The notes under the pieces were generated by a model that worked only from the letters and a program-made list of their open reading frames with translations, did no database searches and had not been told where the DNA came from. This document shows, piece by piece, positions 10,677-20,573 of a stretch of 64,000 nucleotides of DNA. This DNA comes from Amoeboaphelidium occidentale (taxonomy: Eukaryota; Aphelidiomycota; Aphelidea): assembly GCA_023515795.1 (NCBI GenBank), contig JALGPX010000014.1:153568-217567 (forward strand), given 5' to 3'. The first letter of the stretch is position 1; each line of letters opens with the position of its first letter. The position numbers and the translations under genes were made by a program.

Positions 10677-12837
10677 TTATTGGCCATCTTCCAGGACTGA
10701 ATCTTCCTTTTCCATCTCATCCATCTTCTTTACATCTCTCTTTGTACTGCTCTGGAATGCAAAAGGGTTCTCTCCTTGCTCCAATGTCTTGAACTCACAG
10801 TTTCCTTGGCCGTCAAAGCGCAAAACGTAGTTGTGAAACTTTGCTACGGATGGTTTGTGACCAATTGTGAACAATGAAATTCCTAATTCTTTGGCGTATT
10901 CATACATTTTACCCTCAACGTCTATGCTCACGGCTGAAGTGCACTCATCTAAAACAGCAAACAATGGCTTGTGATAACAAACTCTACAGAAACTAATCTT
11001 TTGTCTCTCTCCTTAAAAACGTTAGTTTTCCTCGACTTGTGAGTGTACCTCCAGACAACACCTCATTCCAATTCTGCACAGATTCAAACCCCTCTGTTTC
11101 TCTGTCTACCAAATAGGAAATAGAAATCTTTTCCATAATTTCCAACAGTTTAGCATCTGTGAATCCTCTCTTTATCGCTTGTTTCTTGGTATCAGGGTAA
11201 ATTACTTGATCTCTCAATGTCCCAATGCAAAGCAAAGGTTTCTGTGCAACAAAAAATATATCAGATGCTTTTGGTTTCACAACTCTACCACCATATAGTG
11301 GCCATAACTCCCCTAGAATTCTAAACAATGAACTCTTACCGCATCCATTCGGTCCAACCACTAAACAATTCATACCACGACCAATCTTAAAAGAAAGAGA
11401 CTTCACTAGACAATCATTATTAGGAGTAACAACAGGAACATCTTCAAATGTAATACTTCCATCTGCGGAATACTCTAACTTGCCCTTTAATGTTTGGACA
11501 TCAATCAATTGCGGAACAGAAACTGAATCGCTTCCATCATTCACCAAAGTCTTCTCATACTTTCCTTCTTTAACATCTTTCAACACATCAAATAATTGCG
11601 CCACTCTCTCTGCATAACCAGCGAATCTCGCAATATCTCTACCAGCCATCATTATTCTACCAATAGCTTGGGAAAGATTGATCAAGTAACTGGAGTTCGT
11701 TGTATACTCTTCCATCAGCTGTTTAGGATCTTGACCTCTTCCGAAATGTTCAGTTGCATACTTTGGATTAAATACAGGTCTCGAGATCAAAGAGTAGGCA
11801 AGAATAGTTGCGCAGTACTTGTATACAACCGATTCAATAATACCGTTTCCAAATCTCAAAGTAAAAACCTTTTTTAAATGACTGACAATATTTCGGAATG
11901 ATGAATTAACTAAAATCTTCTCCTTTTGTCCCCCACCATAAAAGGCAATTTCTTCTGCATTCGTAATTATTCTGGAATGTGTAAATCTGAAATCTCCTTC
12001 CAATTGTTGTTCAGTTGCAGTATACTTTCCGAAAGGCGGAGATATCTTGCGCAAGAATGCACCTGCAGAAAAGAAGTACAAAATCATGTAAATTGGCGAT
12101 GCTTTTCCAATTGCTTGTCCTAATTTATAAGCAAACAGAACAATATCAACAATTGGCTTGGAAATATCAGAGTACAAATGCGCCAAGTTGGATGAGAACT
12201 TATCAATATCCTGAGTCAATAACTGATCAATATTGTTAATTCTGGAATCCAAATTAGTAATCTTGTAATAATTTATACCGTCCAAGTACATGTCTTGCGC
12301 GTGCTTTGTAAGCCTTGATCTGAAACTCAAACTTAGTGCATTTATCAACAGTTTCAAAGAATTATTTACAACAGACATGGGCCACATCATAAGAGCGAAC
12401 ACAACAAAAATACTCGCATTAAACGCTTTCCTGTCTCTGGATACGATCGATTTAACAACGTAACCCTGAAAAGACGAAAACCAGATATCCAGCCAAGTTC
12501 TGGCAACAAGAACAGCAGCAAGAGCACCCAATAATCCAGCCTCCCTTGAAAAGAATCCAGGAATCAGTATTGGCAATAACTTTTGCATTTGCTTGATGAA
12601 TCGCATATTTAAGCCAACTCTTTGACTTTGCTTTTTAGCACCACCGGAAGAGGCCTTTTCCTTCTGTGCAGTAGCTTGAATCTCTTCGTTACTTCCCTTA
12701 TCAGCAGCAGAAGTGTCAGCCTTCTGTTTCTTGCTCTTTGCAAATGAATTCAAAAAGTACGCATAAAGCCCACCAGCAATAACAGGGGGCACAAATACCA
12801 AACTCTTATACTTTAAAATACTATCTGCCCTCGACAT
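10677..12837 (-). CDS. Peroxisomal fatty-acyl-CoA ABC half-transporter (ABCD family)
   Basis: Exon 1 is 11049-12837, a 37-nt intron spans 11012-11048, and exon 2 is 10677-11011; the protein is 707 aa. The N-terminal membrane half has LLGALAAVLVARTWLDIWFSS and the ABCD-specific EAA-like motif NAEEIAFYGG. The nucleotide-binding half has Walker A GPNGCGKSS, then signature LSGGERQK created across the splice junction, Walker B LFAVLDECTSAVS and an H-loop in FTIGHKPS. In the family, half-transporters dimerise (yeast Pxa1/Pxa2, human ALDP/PMP70) and move long-chain acyl-CoA into peroxisomes for beta-oxidation. It is not possible to say which subfamily member this is. The intron carries a clear CTAAC branch site about 8 nt before the acceptor. 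It implies functional peroxisomes in the organism. Confidence 0.9.
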
Positions 12838-13028
12838 TTTTCTCTTAAACAGAACTTTCAGTTACGACGATTATGAGCAATTTGGCTTATTCAACTTTCA
12901 AATTGAAATTTCTCCGTTTCGCACGATCCGAACGGAAGGAATACATCCACGCGCACTGTAACTTTGAACCACACAGAGAGGCACAATTAAAAAGAATTTT
13001 CTATTAATAGTTTTAAATTAAAATGGTA

Positions 13029-13481
13029 TCATTCTTCTTGTTGCGTGACGCTGGGTGGGAAGTTTGATGGTGGTTCTGTTCGTAGTGACCAAATGCCTTC
13101 CGTAACAAATTCCTTCTTTTCACTGTAATTAGTCTCTAAACGTCGTTGTTCCAGCGCAATCTTTAAAGATCAGCTGAATACTTCAATACAAAGATATTTA
13201 CCTTCTTCTTATCTTCAGTCATCCATGCATTAGTCATACACCAATAGAAATTATTAATGTATCGCTTACAATTATCTCCATGCCCGTGTCTATAAAAAGA
13301 GTTTATCTGATTACCCAAAGCTACAGCGTGAGTCGCATTTAGCCGCAAGTAGAAAGACACCTGAGCATCGCATAACATAATCGAAATGATGGAAACAGTC
13401 AAATTCCAGAGCATTTTCCAACTGATCATCCACAGTGTCCAATTTCTCGAGACTCTTTAGGAAATCTGCGTCGTCTGTCAT
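13029..13481 (-). CDS. Twin-cysteine EMI1/DUF3128-like small protein
   Basis: Exons 13361-13481, 13202-13320 and 13029-13160 are separated by introns of 40 nt (13321-13360) and 41 nt (13161-13201) and give 123 aa. Only this splicing joins DCFHHFDYVMRCS to ALGNQINSFYRHGHGDNC, restoring the family pattern C-x9-C then Q-x(3)-YR-x-G-x(4)-C, followed by NNFYWCM and the C-terminal EGIWSLRTEPP. The DUF3128 family includes yeast Emi1 and animal C22orf39; members are small soluble twin-cysteine proteins linked to mitochondrial function. Unspliced reading gives a misleading 88-aa frame, so automated callers could miss the gene. The start codon is 34 bp from the PCC1 start on the other strand, so the two share one very short promoter region. 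Confidence 0.82.
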
Positions 13482-13515
13482 CGTTTCTTTACGAAGAGAT
13501 TTTTGATTCGATTAA

Positions 13516-13885
13516 ATGAGCACGGAAGCACAATTACCGTGTAAAATGTACACAATTCACTTATATGAAGAAACAGCTGATCTTTTGTGTAGATGTTTGG
13601 ATATTCCTTTTCCGGAGGAGCGATACGCTGATATTCTGAGAAGATCTTTATCTGTGGATGGAGACATTAACACGCGGTCGAAAACAAAATATTCTTTATT
13701 TACTAATGACAGTGGAGTTCATCACTTAAGAATGTATTTGTTAAGTTGTCAGTGTCACTCACTTTGTGTGTAGAAATATCAGAGCAGAAACTCCAAAGCT
13801 GTTGCGAACTGTTGCTCAGAGTGTTTTAGAATTTGTTATTGTTTCTACGGAAGCTTTATTTAAATTCGACATAAAAGGGAACTAG
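13516..13885 (+). CDS. PCC1: EKC/KEOPS complex subunit Pcc1
   Basis: Exons 13516-13733 and 13774-13885 with a 40-nt intron (GTATTT donor) give 109 aa. The family core is clear: LDIPFPEERYADILRRSLSVD, then a beta strand ending in HHLRINIRAETPKLLRTVAQSVLEF across the splice site. Pcc1 dimerises the KEOPS complex (Kae1, Bud32, Cgi121), which makes N6-threonylcarbamoyladenosine on tRNAs. The length is close to LAGE3/Pcc1 homologues. A second in-frame ATG at codon 11 (MYTIHLYEE) could also serve as start. It is divergent from the EMI1-like gene and lies 56 bp before the CoA-transferase start on the same strand. Confidence 0.85.
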
Positions 13886-13941
13886 CGAGTTTTCTATAAA
13901 TAGATTTCTTTGTGGCGATTTTGCATGTTGTTTGCGTTGTG

Positions 13942-15383
13942 ATGATCTTGACAAGACAGATAATCTATCGCTCTCTTGTGCAACCACTACGACTTCAGCA
14001 ACTTCCAAAGCGATTGTATGGTCAAAGTCCCAAAAGCATAAGCGCAGAAGAAATTGTGAAACATGTCAAGTCCGGTGACAGGATTTACGTTCATTCTGTA
14101 GCACAGTTTCCGTAAGTTCTATTTGGAGTTGTTAAAAGGAAAATGGTTTCTAATTGCTTTACTGGGTTTGTAGTAAAATACTTATTAATGCTTTGGCTCA
14201 GAGGGCTCGCAATGAAGATTTAAGGGAGTTAGTTTTGCATCATTTACATGTTGAAGGTCACAATCCTTTTGATGATGAAGATTTATCACAAAAGGGTCAT
14301 TCTCATCATTTCTTCATTGGGAAGAATTCTAGGAAGGCTGTCAATGAAGGTAGGGGTGCATACATTCCATGCTTTTTGTCTGATATACCTGTGTTACTGC
14401 GACATCATAGAGTTCCTTTGGACTGGGCTTTTCTGAATGTATCCCCGCCAGATAAGCATGGGTTCTGCTCTTTGGGTACAGAAGTTTGCGCTGCTCGTGC
14501 TGCTAGTGATGCTGCTCTAAGAGTTGTCGCTCAAATCAATCCAAACGTTCCAAGAACTCTGGGACATGCTGCACTGCACATTTCCAATTTTGATTATGTT
14601 GTTGATGTGAGTGGTAATCCTGATGCGAAAATTCCTACAGTTCCTGTTGCGACTCCAGGTGAAGCTGAAATGAAAATGGGTGATTTGTTGGCAGATATGA
14701 TTCCTAATGGTGCATGCTTGCAAGTGGGAATTGGTTCAGTTCCTAATGCTGTATTGAAAAGGCTCATTAACCATAAGAATCTTGGTGTTCACTCAGAAAT
14801 GATTAGCGACGGGATAATGGAATTAATCAAGGCTGGTGTTGTTAATAATATTGAAAAATCTTTTATGCAACATAAAACAGTCACTAGTTTCTTGGTTGGC
14901 TCAAAGGATCTTTATGATTTCGTGGATGATAATCCTGGTGTTCATTTGGATGATGCCGTAATTACGAATACTCCCTCTATAATCAAGAGAAACTCAAAAG
15001 TTGTTGCAATTAATTCTGCTCTGGAGGTTGATCTAACTGGTCAAGTTTGTGCGGATTCTATTGGCACGAGAATGATTTCTGGTATTGGTGGTCAGTTGGA
15101 TTTTGAGTATGGCGCATCTTTATCTGAAGGAGGATTTCCTATTATTTGTTTACCTTCAGTAACAAAAGACAAAAAGTCAACTATTGTGAATACCTTGAAA
15201 CCTGGTGCTGGTGTGACTACAACAAGATATCATGCTCACTGGATTTGCACAGAATACGGAGTCGTTAATGTTTGGGGTAAAGATCTTCACGAAAGAGCTA
15301 GACTGTTAATTTCAATTGCTCATCCTGACCATCGCGAACAGTTATTTAAAGAAGCTTTTGAGCGGTTCAAACTTACGGAATAG
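13942..15383 (+). CDS. Mitochondrial acetyl-CoA hydrolase / 4-hydroxybutyrate CoA-transferase family
   Basis: Exons 13942-14111 and 14174-15383 are joined across a 62-nt intron, the longest inferred here; the protein is 459 aa. The first ATG at 13942 opens an Arg-rich, acid-free leader (MILTRQIIYRSLVQPLRLQQ) typical of mitochondrial import. Diagnostic family blocks are FLNVSPPDKHGFCSLGTEV, QINPNVPRTLG, LQVGIGSVPNAV, the HSEMISDG block containing the family glutamate, TGQVCADSIGTRMISGIGGQLDF and IAHPDHREQL. Yeast Ach1 moves CoA between acetyl-CoA and succinate. This protein is shorter than Ach1 (about 526 aa) and reads more like the animal/bacterial 4-hydroxybutyrate CoA-transferase subgroup, so the acyl substrate is unresolved. 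It is followed after 18 bp by the holocytochrome c synthase gene. Confidence 0.88.
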
Positions 15384-15401
15384 AAAACGTCATCATTTTT
15401 T

Positions 15402-16205
15402 ATGCTAAATATGTTTTCCACTTGGTTCACAAAGACAGAGAATTTAGAAAGTGCTCCAGCGTCTTCAGAGCAACAGACTGCTGCTTATAGCAAAACTGCA
15501 CCACCACAGTCGGCTTGTCCTGTAAAGCACGAGGCTAAGGGCTGTAAATCACGAGAGGATTATCTCGGAGCACAAGGCAAACCATTATCGTATATCCAAG
15601 ACCCTCAAATTACTGGAGGCTCTGTGTGTCCCGTGAACAGAATGAAGGATAATCAAATTGACCCAAAAGATCTTGTTCTGGATCCTAATTTGCCTTTACC
15701 AACAATACGTCAAGTTTCATCAATCCCTCGAGCAATTGATCAAGAGCAAGGCGAGGATGGCGAATATTGGGTTTATCCATCACAGCATCAATTCTATAAT
15801 GCGATGAAGCGAAAGAATTTTCAGCCGTCTGAGGATGATATGCCTGTTATTGTATCTGTGCACAATGCAATTAACGAGAGAGCATGGCGTAATATTCTCG
15901 ACTGGGAAAAGAAATACAAGGACACTTGCGCGGACCAGAAATTAATTCGATTTGAAGGAAAATCAGAAGAGTATAGCCCTCGTGCCAGAATTCTTAATTG
16001 GGTCTTTGGTGCAACATTACCGTTTGACAGACACGACTGGATTGTTGATCGTTGTGGCACGGAAGTTCGATATGTTCTGGACTTCTACTCAGGGAGAAAT
16101 GATGGAAAATCTTTAATGAGTGTGCATATTGATGTTCGTCCTGCATTGGAATCATTTGGCGCTGCTTATGATCGTGTGGAACGATTCTTTGACTCTTTGT
16201 TCTGA
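15402..16205 (+). CDS. Holocytochrome c synthase (cytochrome c heme lyase)
   Basis: Intronless, 267 aa. Two Cys-Pro heme regulatory motifs (ACPVKHE near residue 45 and VCPVNR near 75) precede the conserved core: YWVYPSQHQFYNAM, VSVHNAINERAWRNILDWEKKY with the essential histidine, LIRFEGKSEEYSPRARI, PFDRHDWIVDRCG and EVRYVLDFYSG. The enzyme works on the intermembrane-space side of the inner mitochondrial membrane and attaches heme to the CxxCH of cytochrome c (and c1). A single gene in the window does not tell CYC3 from CYT2. The ATG at 15402 is 18 bp after the preceding stop, and a second ATG lies three codons on. The stop converges on pantothenate kinase with a 25-bp gap. Confidence 0.93.
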   Translation: MLNMFSTWFTKTENLESAPASSEQQTAAYSKTAPPQSACPVKHEAKGCKSREDYLGAQGKPLSYIQDPQITGGSVCPVNRMKDNQIDPKDLVLDPNLPLPTIRQVSSIPRAIDQEQGEDGEYWVYPSQHQFYNAMKRKNFQPSEDDMPVIVSVHNAINERAWRNILDWEKKYKDTCADQKLIRFEGKSEEYSPRARILNWVFGATLPFDRHDWIVDRCGTEVRYVLDFYSGRNDGKSLMSVHIDVRPALESFGAAYDRVERFFDSLF

Positions 16206-16230
16206 CCACATAAAATGAAAATATATTCCT

Positions 16231-17382
16231 TTAGACTTTTGCATTACCCAAGAAAGCTCCCAATGCGCCACAGTAACCTTCATGACGGAGAAACAATGCT
16301 CTCATTTCATCATTCGACCAGAATCCAATAGCTCGAGCCAAAGCAAGCGATGCAATATGAACATTGTGAGAATGTCTAAGAAAGCTACCAGAGAATATCA
16401 AATGCTTGATCTTGTGTAATTTAGCCAGAAGAAATGCTATTTGACCAATGTTATTTGTAACCATCAGTAAAATTCCTCTACAAATGTCAGCGTCTGTCAC
16501 ATTGCTTCTTAAATGCTCCTGATCTCTCTGAGTGAATTTAGCAAAAAAACTGGCAGTCATATCTGCTGGTAAAGAAAGAGAAGCGTAATCTCCACCGTAA
16601 ATATCACCCACGGTCATATCAACATTTCTAGCTTTTCCGCGCTCTGACAAACTCAATGATTCTGTGAATGTTTTACACTGCGTCAACATTCTTGCTAATC
16701 CCCAATATGTACCTCCACCTAAACCAGAACCCGAAATTCTTTCATAAGAACCATCCTCATTGACTTTTAAGAAACTGACACCTGTGCCAATATTGATCAC
16801 CATGTACGGATACATTGCTTCATGTTTGATACTGACATACTTTCGTTCGGGTGTATTCAAATCATCATACTGGCCAGGAGGAGACCGTGGCAAAGGATAG
16901 TAGAAACACTCATCAGAGGTGTACTTTAACAAGAACGATAATCCCAAAACCAAACAGCGCATCTCATCCTGCTTCTCCACGTTGAGATTAAGAGACTCTT
17001 TATCTTCAAATAAATGCGCAAACTTGTGTGCACCACCACCTGTCATTGCTATGCGCCTCTTGTGCACAGGAATGTCTTCGAGCAAACTTGCATTTAAGAC
17101 CAAAGACACGGCATTCTCCATTCGCCTGGTCTCGAACATGATAAAATGAAATCTGCCCTCTGGAGTCGTCAACGACATGGCAGGGTCTCTTTCTCCGGTG
17201 GTTCCGTATTTCGTGGACGTTGTTACGTATTCGATTAACTTCAAGATCGCAGGATCATTCTTGGGTTCATAAAAGCATATCTTGCAAAGACTGCCGCCAA
17301 CATCGAAGCCAAAGTAGCCATTAGTCCTGAGCTCACCGTCGAAAATATCTAAGTCTCTCTTGGTTGAGTTTGAAGTCGCCAT
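16231..17382 (-). CDS. CAB1: Pantothenate kinase (type II, eukaryotic)
   Basis: Intronless, 383 aa from the ATG at 17382 (MATSNSTKRDLDIF); the frame runs on upstream but would enter the neighbouring gene. Motifs are the phosphate-binding YFGFDVGGSLCKICFYEP, IAMTGGGAHKF, the MVINIGTGVSFLKV strand, SGSGLGGGTYWGLARML and the C-terminal RHEGYCGALGAFLG. The family phosphorylates pantothenate in the first, rate-setting step of CoA synthesis in the cytosol and is usually feedback-inhibited by acyl-CoA. Only 17 bp separate this start from that of the divergent TatD-type gene, so both must be driven from within coding DNA or a minimal shared element. Confidence 0.93.
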   Translation of the reverse strand: MATSNSTKRDLDIFDGELRTNGYFGFDVGGSLCKICFYEPKNDPAILKLIEYVTTSTKYGTTGERDPAMSLTTPEGRFHFIMFETRRMENAVSLVLNASLLEDIPVHKRRIAMTGGGAHKFAHLFEDKESLNLNVEKQDEMRCLVLGLSFLLKYTSDECFYYPLPRSPPGQYDDLNTPERKYVSIKHEAMYPYMVINIGTGVSFLKVNEDGSYERISGSGLGGGTYWGLARMLTQCKTFTESLSLSERGKARNVDMTVGDIYGGDYASLSLPADMTASFFAKFTQRDQEHLRSNVTDADICRGILLMVTNNIGQIAFLLAKLHKIKHLIFSGSFLRHSHNVHIASLALARAIGFWSNDEMRALFLRHEGYCGALGAFLGNAKV

Positions 17383-17399
17383 TGATTTTACAGCGCGAA

Positions 17400-18290
17400 A
17401 TGAAGTTTCTATTCGACTCACACTGTCACTTGCCTCATACTGCAACAGTTCAGAATATCTGCGCCAGCATAAGAAAAGTACAAAACTCCGGAGTAGTCAA
17501 GAATCTTGCGATCATGGGAACTAGACCAAAAGACTGGGACATGATAGCTGAATGTTATGAGAGTTGTCCTGATATTGTTCAACCATGTTTTGGATATCAT
17601 CCATGGCTGATATATGAGCAGCACATATCACAAACTAATTGGAAAGAAAAGCTCGAACTTCTTTTACTAAAATATCCAAAGTCGATAATTGGTGAGTTTG
17701 GACTGGACAAGATTGCGACGACGCCACAGGACGCCATATCAAAGCATTCTTCTTTACCAAAGAGCACATATGACGGATTGCAAAAGGAATCTTTTAGTTT
17801 TCAGTTTCAGTTGGCGGTCAAGCTGAAGCGTCCCATTAGCCTTCATTCTGTTCAGGCTTATGGTTACATTCATGATTATTTAAAACAACAATGTGACAAG
17901 GTCTCATCAAGAGGATTTATAAAGAAGCACGAATTAGAAAGTCCTGAAAATATTGTGTATCCGGATGCCATGTTTCCACCTGCGATAATGCTGCATTCTT
18001 TCTCTGGCTCGCCTGGCATGTTGCAACAATTGATCAAGTTGCCTCATGTTGGGAACAGATTGTACTTTAGTTTTTCAAAGGTTATCAACCTCAGATACAA
18101 AAACATCGAAGAGATCATTCTGAGCGTTCCTAATGACAGACTGCTTCTAGAATCCGACATCTCTGATATTGAAGCGATTCCACAATGCTTAATTGACATT
18201 GCTGAGTTGATCGCAAAAGCTAAAGGATGGTCTTTAGATGAAGTCGAAGAAAAGATCAATGAAAATGCCTCTAGGTTCTTTAATGTTTAG
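17400..18290 (+). CDS. TatD-family metal-dependent hydrolase (Scn1-like)
   Basis: Intronless, 296 aa. The start MKFLFDSHCHLPH provides the HxH metal ligands. Further family motifs are CFGYHPW, IIGEFGLDK (metal-bridging glutamate), RPISLHSVQAYG, IMLHSFSGSPGML and LLLESDISD with the metal-binding aspartate. TatD enzymes are TIM-barrel DNases/phosphodiesterases. The long insert between GEFGLDK and the HSV strand and the SFSGSP loop resemble S. pombe Scn1-type proteins rather than bacterial TatD. The biochemical substrate is not known from sequence. It converges with NOB1: the two stop codons are 16 bp apart. Confidence 0.85.
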   Translation: MKFLFDSHCHLPHTATVQNICASIRKVQNSGVVKNLAIMGTRPKDWDMIAECYESCPDIVQPCFGYHPWLIYEQHISQTNWKEKLELLLLKYPKSIIGEFGLDKIATTPQDAISKHSSLPKSTYDGLQKESFSFQFQLAVKLKRPISLHSVQAYGYIHDYLKQQCDKVSSRGFIKKHELESPENIVYPDAMFPPAIMLHSFSGSPGMLQQLIKLPHVGNRLYFSFSKVINLRYKNIEEIILSVPNDRLLLESDISDIEAIPQCLIDIAELIAKAKGWSLDEVEEKINENASRFFNV

Positions 18291-18306
18291 TAAAACATGA
18301 AACTAT

Positions 18307-19557
18307 TTATCGTCTTTTAGGTTTAACTTGATTTGGGTTCTTCTTACCGAAACCAATAACTGTTGTTCCTGACGCATGACTTGCTTTCTTATTTAAATGC
18401 TGGTTAGTTGAAATAGAACCAAATCCTTCAAACACGCCATTAACCATGTCATCCCATAGCTTCTCTTGTTTCTTCTTTTCGTACTGTTGCTTCTTCACAC
18501 CTCTTATATACTCTTTCTGATCTTCTCTAAGAACCACATCGTTGTTTCTTCCTCCTTTAGGTTTTGGAATAGAGTACACTGTGCCTCTTAAGCGATACTG
18601 AAAGTTTCTTTTCAAATAATACGTGACTTTTCCTGTTTCTGAATCCACGCTACAGCTTGTTCTCAACAAAGAAGCATTACCACATTGTGGACAAAATCTT
18701 TTAGACATGTCTTTGGCAATATTGTAGCAAGCGTGACATCTAAGAACGTACATTTTCAGCTGCTTGATTTGCATACCATCAATAGAAACTAAACCGAGTC
18801 CCATTTGCAACAAAACATTCTGAACAGCGTAATCCATACTCATACAAGCAGCGTGTTCAGTCAGGTCTTTGTTCGCTAAATCAGTTGGAGTTGAATTTTT
18901 TGCTTTAGATTTCTTGGACTTTATGTTCTTTGGCGTAATCCAACCATCATCATCATCATCTTCTTCTTCTTCCTGTTCATCTTCGACAGCATCATCTTCT
19001 ATGTTTAAGTCTTGAGCATCAATACATAATTCCTGAACATTATCAGTGAGATCTTTGGAATCATCTTCGTCGCTCTGTTCTTCAGCATCTTCACCTTCAG
19101 CAGACGGTGCTGGCGATGGTGGCGTGTACCAACCGTCTGGTTCCTGCTTTGAACTATTGCTTCCATCACCACCAACTTGTACCTTCTCAAAAAGAGGCGT
19201 GTCTTTAAGTGCAAGCTCTCTGCCATACTCTTTGCACAATTGCACTTCAAGATCAAGGCACAAAGCAACAACTTCCATATCAGTCCTGCTCAGTACCGCG
19301 AAATCTCCTGTCTTCTTTGCGAATTCCACTACTTTCTTGTAGCTATCCGCACTTGGCACTCTTTGCACGATATCAGCAACTGGAAGCAATTGATTAGCAA
19401 CATTTTGAGAGGTTTCCTTGTCGCGTATTTCAGCCATAACAGAGGGCGTAACATAAAATTTCTCCGCCAACAGATGAAGGTTTCCATTAGAAATTCCTTT
19501 AAAGAACGCACCGGCATCCAAAATCAGCGCTTTACAACGGCGTTTATCTTCAATCAT
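18307..19557 (-). CDS. NOB1: Endoribonuclease NOB1, 18S rRNA 3'-end maturation
   Basis: Intronless, 416 aa from the ATG at 19557. The N-terminal PIN domain (LILDAGAFFKG, VTPSVMAEIRDKE, TDMEVVALCLDLE) supplies the acidic catalytic residues. An acidic linker with runs of Glu/Asp follows (DEDDSKDL, EEEEDDDDDGW). The zinc ribbon has CHAC and CPQC pairs and runs into TSCSVDSETGKVTYYLKRN and the RGTVYSIPKPKGG loop. Nob1 cleaves site D of 20S pre-rRNA in cytoplasmic pre-40S particles. Length and order match yeast Nob1 (459 aa). Its start is 20 bp from that of the divergent RAD1 gene. Confidence 0.95.
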   Translation of the reverse strand: MIEDKRRCKALILDAGAFFKGISNGNLHLLAEKFYVTPSVMAEIRDKETSQNVANQLLPVADIVQRVPSADSYKKVVEFAKKTGDFAVLSRTDMEVVALCLDLEVQLCKEYGRELALKDTPLFEKVQVGGDGSNSSKQEPDGWYTPPSPAPSAEGEDAEEQSDEDDSKDLTDNVQELCIDAQDLNIEDDAVEDEQEEEEDDDDDGWITPKNIKSKKSKAKNSTPTDLANKDLTEHAACMSMDYAVQNVLLQMGLGLVSIDGMQIKQLKMYVLRCHACYNIAKDMSKRFCPQCGNASLLRTSCSVDSETGKVTYYLKRNFQYRLRGTVYSIPKPKGGRNNDVVLREDQKEYIRGVKKQQYEKKKQEKLWDDMVNGVFEGFGSISTNQHLNKKASHASGTTVIGFGKKNPNQVKPKRR

Positions 19558-19577
19558 TTCAAGCAAGCAAAAGCCAA

Positions 19578-20573
19578 ATGACTCAAGAGGAATTTAAAGC
19601 GCGGCTAAAAGACGCCAGGGTTCTCTCGAATTTATTGAAATCTATTTGCTTGAAGGATTATGTTCATGTTCGTATTACGAAGGATAAGGGAATTATGCTA
19701 ATGACTGAAACAGCCAAATGTTTACAAGCAAAGGCATTCATTACTAAAGGGCTGTTTGAGGATTATGATTTCGTAAATGGTCATGAAGGTGCAGAGGAGG
19801 AAGAAGAGGAGGATTATGACTTTTCTATAAATGCTTCCCACGTTATTGAATGCCTCGATATATTTGGTCACGGCTCAAGCGCTGTTTCATCTGCTGGTCA
19901 CAATTCGAACGCATCTGGTGCTGCTTCAGCCAAAACTAATACTGCAGAGTCAATGCATTCCACACAGTGTAGACTGAAATATGAGCGTGGCTCGGATTCC
20001 CTTGAAATCCTTTTAGAGGACAAGCAAGTTTTAACAAATTGCAAGTTCGCCATATTTGATGATTACGAAATAAGACCATGGTCTTTTGTGCAGGATAACG
20101 AAATACTGGGGAAAATTATTATGGATTCTAGTGCGTTTAGTGAAGCAATGCTGGATTACCAGAATCTTGGTTCTGTTCCCGGAAACGGCTCAAACAATGA
20201 TCACATCACCTTTGAGTTTTCTGTTGACGGTCTAATTCTTAAAGGCATGGATATCGAAGTTCTAATTGAAAAGGATGGAGAAGTTGTTGATTTTTATAAT
20301 TGCGGCAAGGAATGTTCTTTCATGTACCGATTTGGTTTGTTACAAATTGCGTTAAAGATGGTAGGCGTTTCATCTAAAACATCTATTAGAATCAATGATG
20401 TTGGCATTCTATCTATACAGTACATGCTACGGACAGCTAAAGGAGAATCCTTATTCATTGAATACCTGGTAAACTTTTTAAGACTTGTGAAACTGATTTT
20501 GTAGTGTCTACCTCTAACAGAAGATGATGAGGACAACAGCGAAAAACAAGAGCTAGAACACTACAGTGATTAG
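19578..20573 (+). CDS. RAD1: 9-1-1 checkpoint clamp subunit RAD1
   Basis: Exons 19578-20468 and 20505-20573 with a 36-nt intron (GTAAAC donor) give 319 aa. The PCNA-like fold is recognisable: NLLKSICLKDYVHVRITKDKGI, AKAFITKGLFEDYDF, a first-half FSINASHVIECLDIFG, a long Ser/Ala/Asn-rich insert, then FAIFDDYEIRPW, FEFSVDGLILKGMD and the C-terminal INDVGILSIQYML. Intron removal extends the last strand (FIEYLCLPL) into an acidic tail, as in other Rad1 proteins. The clamp with Rad9 and Hus1 is loaded at damaged DNA and activates ATR signalling. The symbol follows the S. pombe/human usage; in budding yeast it is Rad17. Confidence 0.85.
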
